DNA of 64,000 nt, taken from Xanthobacteraceae bacterium (GTDB taxonomy: Bacteria > Pseudomonadota > Alphaproteobacteria > Rhizobiales > Xanthobacteraceae). A program made the position numbers and the translations under genes. Positions 62,928-64,000 of the stretch are shown in pieces (position 1 is the first letter of the stretch; every line of letters starts with the position of its first letter). The stretch lies in the NCBI GenBank assembly GCA_030041005.1, contig JASHOR010000032.1, forward strand, positions 1 to 64,000. The letters run 5' to 3'. Below the pieces are notes generated by a model. That model saw only the letters and a program-made list of their open reading frames with translations. It did no database searches and was not told where the DNA came from.

Positions 62928-64000
62928 GTGCCGCGCCGTCGCCGAGCGCTCAGCCTCACCGGCTTGGCCACCGTGGCCTCTGCGGCGTTCGCCCTCTATT
63001 GCGCCTCAGCCGCGGCACAAACGCCGCAGCTTGATTCCGACGTCGACCTGCTGGCGCCGTCTCCGAGCGAAAGTCTCACCCCCCTGCAACAGTTTCGTCG
63101 CTTTGACGGAACGAATGCGCAGGCTGCCGAGAAGCCGGCTCCCGAAGTTTTCACGCCCTCGCGCATCGGCGCCACGCCGCAGTATGGCACCCCGCCCGGC
63201 TTTGGCGCTGGCGCCACCGGGTTTGACTCTACCAATACCGGCAGACGCAGCACGTTGGCGCAAGCCTCTATTCCAGGCGTTCCCAGCCAGGCGCAGCCCG
63301 ACACCACATTCGAGCCGGTGCCGACGCTGACGCCGCCGGTGCCACCGAAGCCTCCTTCGTCGCCGCCGTCGCCGCAGACGCCCGATATTGAGCCGTCCAA
63401 AGCAGCGACCCGAACGGGCGCCGCGTTACCGCCGCCCGCCGAGGCATTGCCGGTGAGCAATCCGCCAGCCCAGGTCTACCCAGCCGCCGCAGCAAATCGG
63501 CCCGGCGCCAAATTGCCCATACCGCCGCCGCTCGACTTCCAACCGTCGGCAAGCACGCCGCCGCCGGGGACGCCGCTGCTCAACACCCTGCCCTTGGGAG
63601 TGGTTCCGCAGCGGCCACTACCGATCGCGGAAGGCGATCCCTATGCACCGCTCGGCATGCGGGCGGGATCGTTCATCCTCTATCCCGCGGTGGAACTGTC
63701 GACGGGATACAGCACCAATCCCGAGCACGTACCGGCCGGTCCCGGCTCGGCGTTCTTCGTCGTAGCGCCGGAATTGCAACTGCAATCCGATTGGTCGCGC
63801 CATTCGCTGACCGCCGATATAACGGGCAGCTACACGGATTATGGCACCAATCTCGTGCCCTCGTTGAACGTGCCCTATTTCAGCAGCACGATCGACGGTC
63901 GCATCGACGTACTGCGCGGCACGCATATCCTGCTGGAGAACCGGGTCCTCGTGTCGACCGACAATCCAGGCAGCCCGAACATCCAGGCGGGCCTCGCCAA
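62928..64000 (+). CDS. BBP2-type outer-membrane beta-barrel protein, N-terminal part
   Basis: The frame starts at GTG 62928, six bases after GGAGG, and stays open to the window end (357 codons). It has a signal peptide (LTGLATVASAAFALYCASAA, cut after AAAQ) and a Pro/Ala-rich periplasmic linker of about 200 residues. The barrel start then follows, with GSFILYPAVELSTGYSTNPE and WSRHSLTADITGSYTDYGTN. This is the putative beta-barrel porin 2 family of Rhizobiales. The true 3' end is outside the window. Confidence 0.85.
   Translation, partial: MPRRRRALSLTGLATVASAAFALYCASAAAQTPQLDSDVDLLAPSPSESLTPLQQFRRFDGTNAQAAEKPAPEVFTPSRIGATPQYGTPPGFGAGATGFDSTNTGRRSTLAQASIPGVPSQAQPDTTFEPVPTLTPPVPPKPPSSPPSPQTPDIEPSKAATRTGAALPPPAEALPVSNPPAQVYPAAAANRPGAKLPIPPPLDFQPSASTPPPGTPLLNTLPLGVVPQRPLPIAEGDPYAPLGMRAGSFILYPAVELSTGYSTNPEHVPAGPGSAFFVVAPELQLQSDWSRHSLTADITGSYTDYGTNLVPSLNVPYFSSTIDGRIDVLRGTHILLENRVLVSTDNPGSPNIQAGLA

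Noticed and set aside
1..64000. tRNA, rRNA, CRISPR arrays, phage or complete IS elements
   Set aside because: No cloverleaf-like or repeat-spacer pattern and no transposase or phage genes were found by eye.

Overview
The window is GC-rich, densely coded DNA that looks like a chromosome segment of a Hyphomicrobiales alphaproteobacterium (Bradyrhizobium / Rhodopseudomonas / Xanthobacteraceae-like). Supporting signs are a DUF3551 secreted protein, a BBP2-type outer-membrane barrel, orphan TctC-type binding receptors, an alphaproteobacterial speF-type leader before an ornithine decarboxylase, FNR/FixK-type boxes, CtrA-like TTAACCAT motifs, and several sigma-factor partner-switching proteins. This placement is inferred from gene content only. 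I saw no rRNA, tRNA, CRISPR array, prophage or complete insertion sequence.

Layout. 1-2.5 kb: end of a fumarate-reductase-like flavoprotein, then a two-subunit class I fumarase/tartrate dehydratase. 2.7-5.8 kb: a small secreted protein diverging from a BKACE enzyme / double carboxymuconolactone-decarboxylase / membrane-protein operon, with two FNR/FixK palindromes between them. 5.9-9.8 kb (minus): asparaginase, dihydroorotase/allantoinase-like amidohydrolase and a COG0523 metal-chaperone GTPase. 9.9-14.8 kb (plus): a three-subunit molybdenum hydroxylase and a TctC receptor. 14.9-17.4 kb: a small membrane protein, a structured leader with ornithine decarboxylase, and an HAD phosphatase. 17.8-20.3 kb (minus): a tightly overlapped operon of a second COG0523 GTPase, a nucleotidyltransferase and a WD40 protein. 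20.4-25.5 kb (plus): TctC receptor, secreted L,D-transpeptidase, and a metal-transport operon (TroA-like protein, DUF1007, NicO permease). 25.7-28 kb: sugar kinase and ArsB/NhaD-type transporter. 28-31.5 kb (minus): cobalt-type nitrile hydratase with its accessory protein, and a UbiD-type decarboxylase. 31.6-33.9 kb (minus): chemoreceptor and a free periplasmic cache protein.

34-35.8 kb: an SDR and two divergent DUF883-like membrane-anchor proteins. 35.9-41.8 kb (minus): a signalling block with a response regulator, hybrid histidine kinase, STAS protein, RsbW-like kinase, REC-SpoIIE phosphatase, a small possibly disrupted gene and a second STAS protein. 42-46.1 kb: acetamidase/formamidase, then a valine-catabolic operon (acyl-CoA dehydrogenase, 3-hydroxyisobutyryl-CoA hydrolase, 3-hydroxyisobutyrate dehydrogenase). 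46.3-50.6 kb: DUF3551 protein, acyl-CoA dehydrogenase, fumarylacetoacetase-family enzyme, DUF1194 protein and class II aldolase. 50.7-53.4 kb: GGDEF-EAL protein. 53.4-57.1 kb (minus): isocyanide-synthase-like protein, 5-oxoprolinase subunits PxpB/PxpC and an EamA exporter. 57.8-64 kb (plus): indolepyruvate ferredoxin oxidoreductase, ferrochelatase with a long N-terminal tail, and the start of an outer-membrane barrel cut by the window end.

Two copies of a 164-165 bp CTAG-bounded, double-hairpin repeat lie in opposite orientation at 41.05-41.21 and 46.16-46.33 kb. Each places a TAG stop exactly at a neighbouring reading frame. Main themes are organic-acid, amide/nitrile and branched-chain amino-acid catabolism, metal handling (two COG0523 GTPases, NicO, cobalt nitrile hydratase) and signal transduction. 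The least-described units are the COG0523-nucleotidyltransferase-WD40 operon, the TroA-like/DUF1007/NicO operon, the partner-switching block, the isocyanide-synthase-like gene and the repeat pair.
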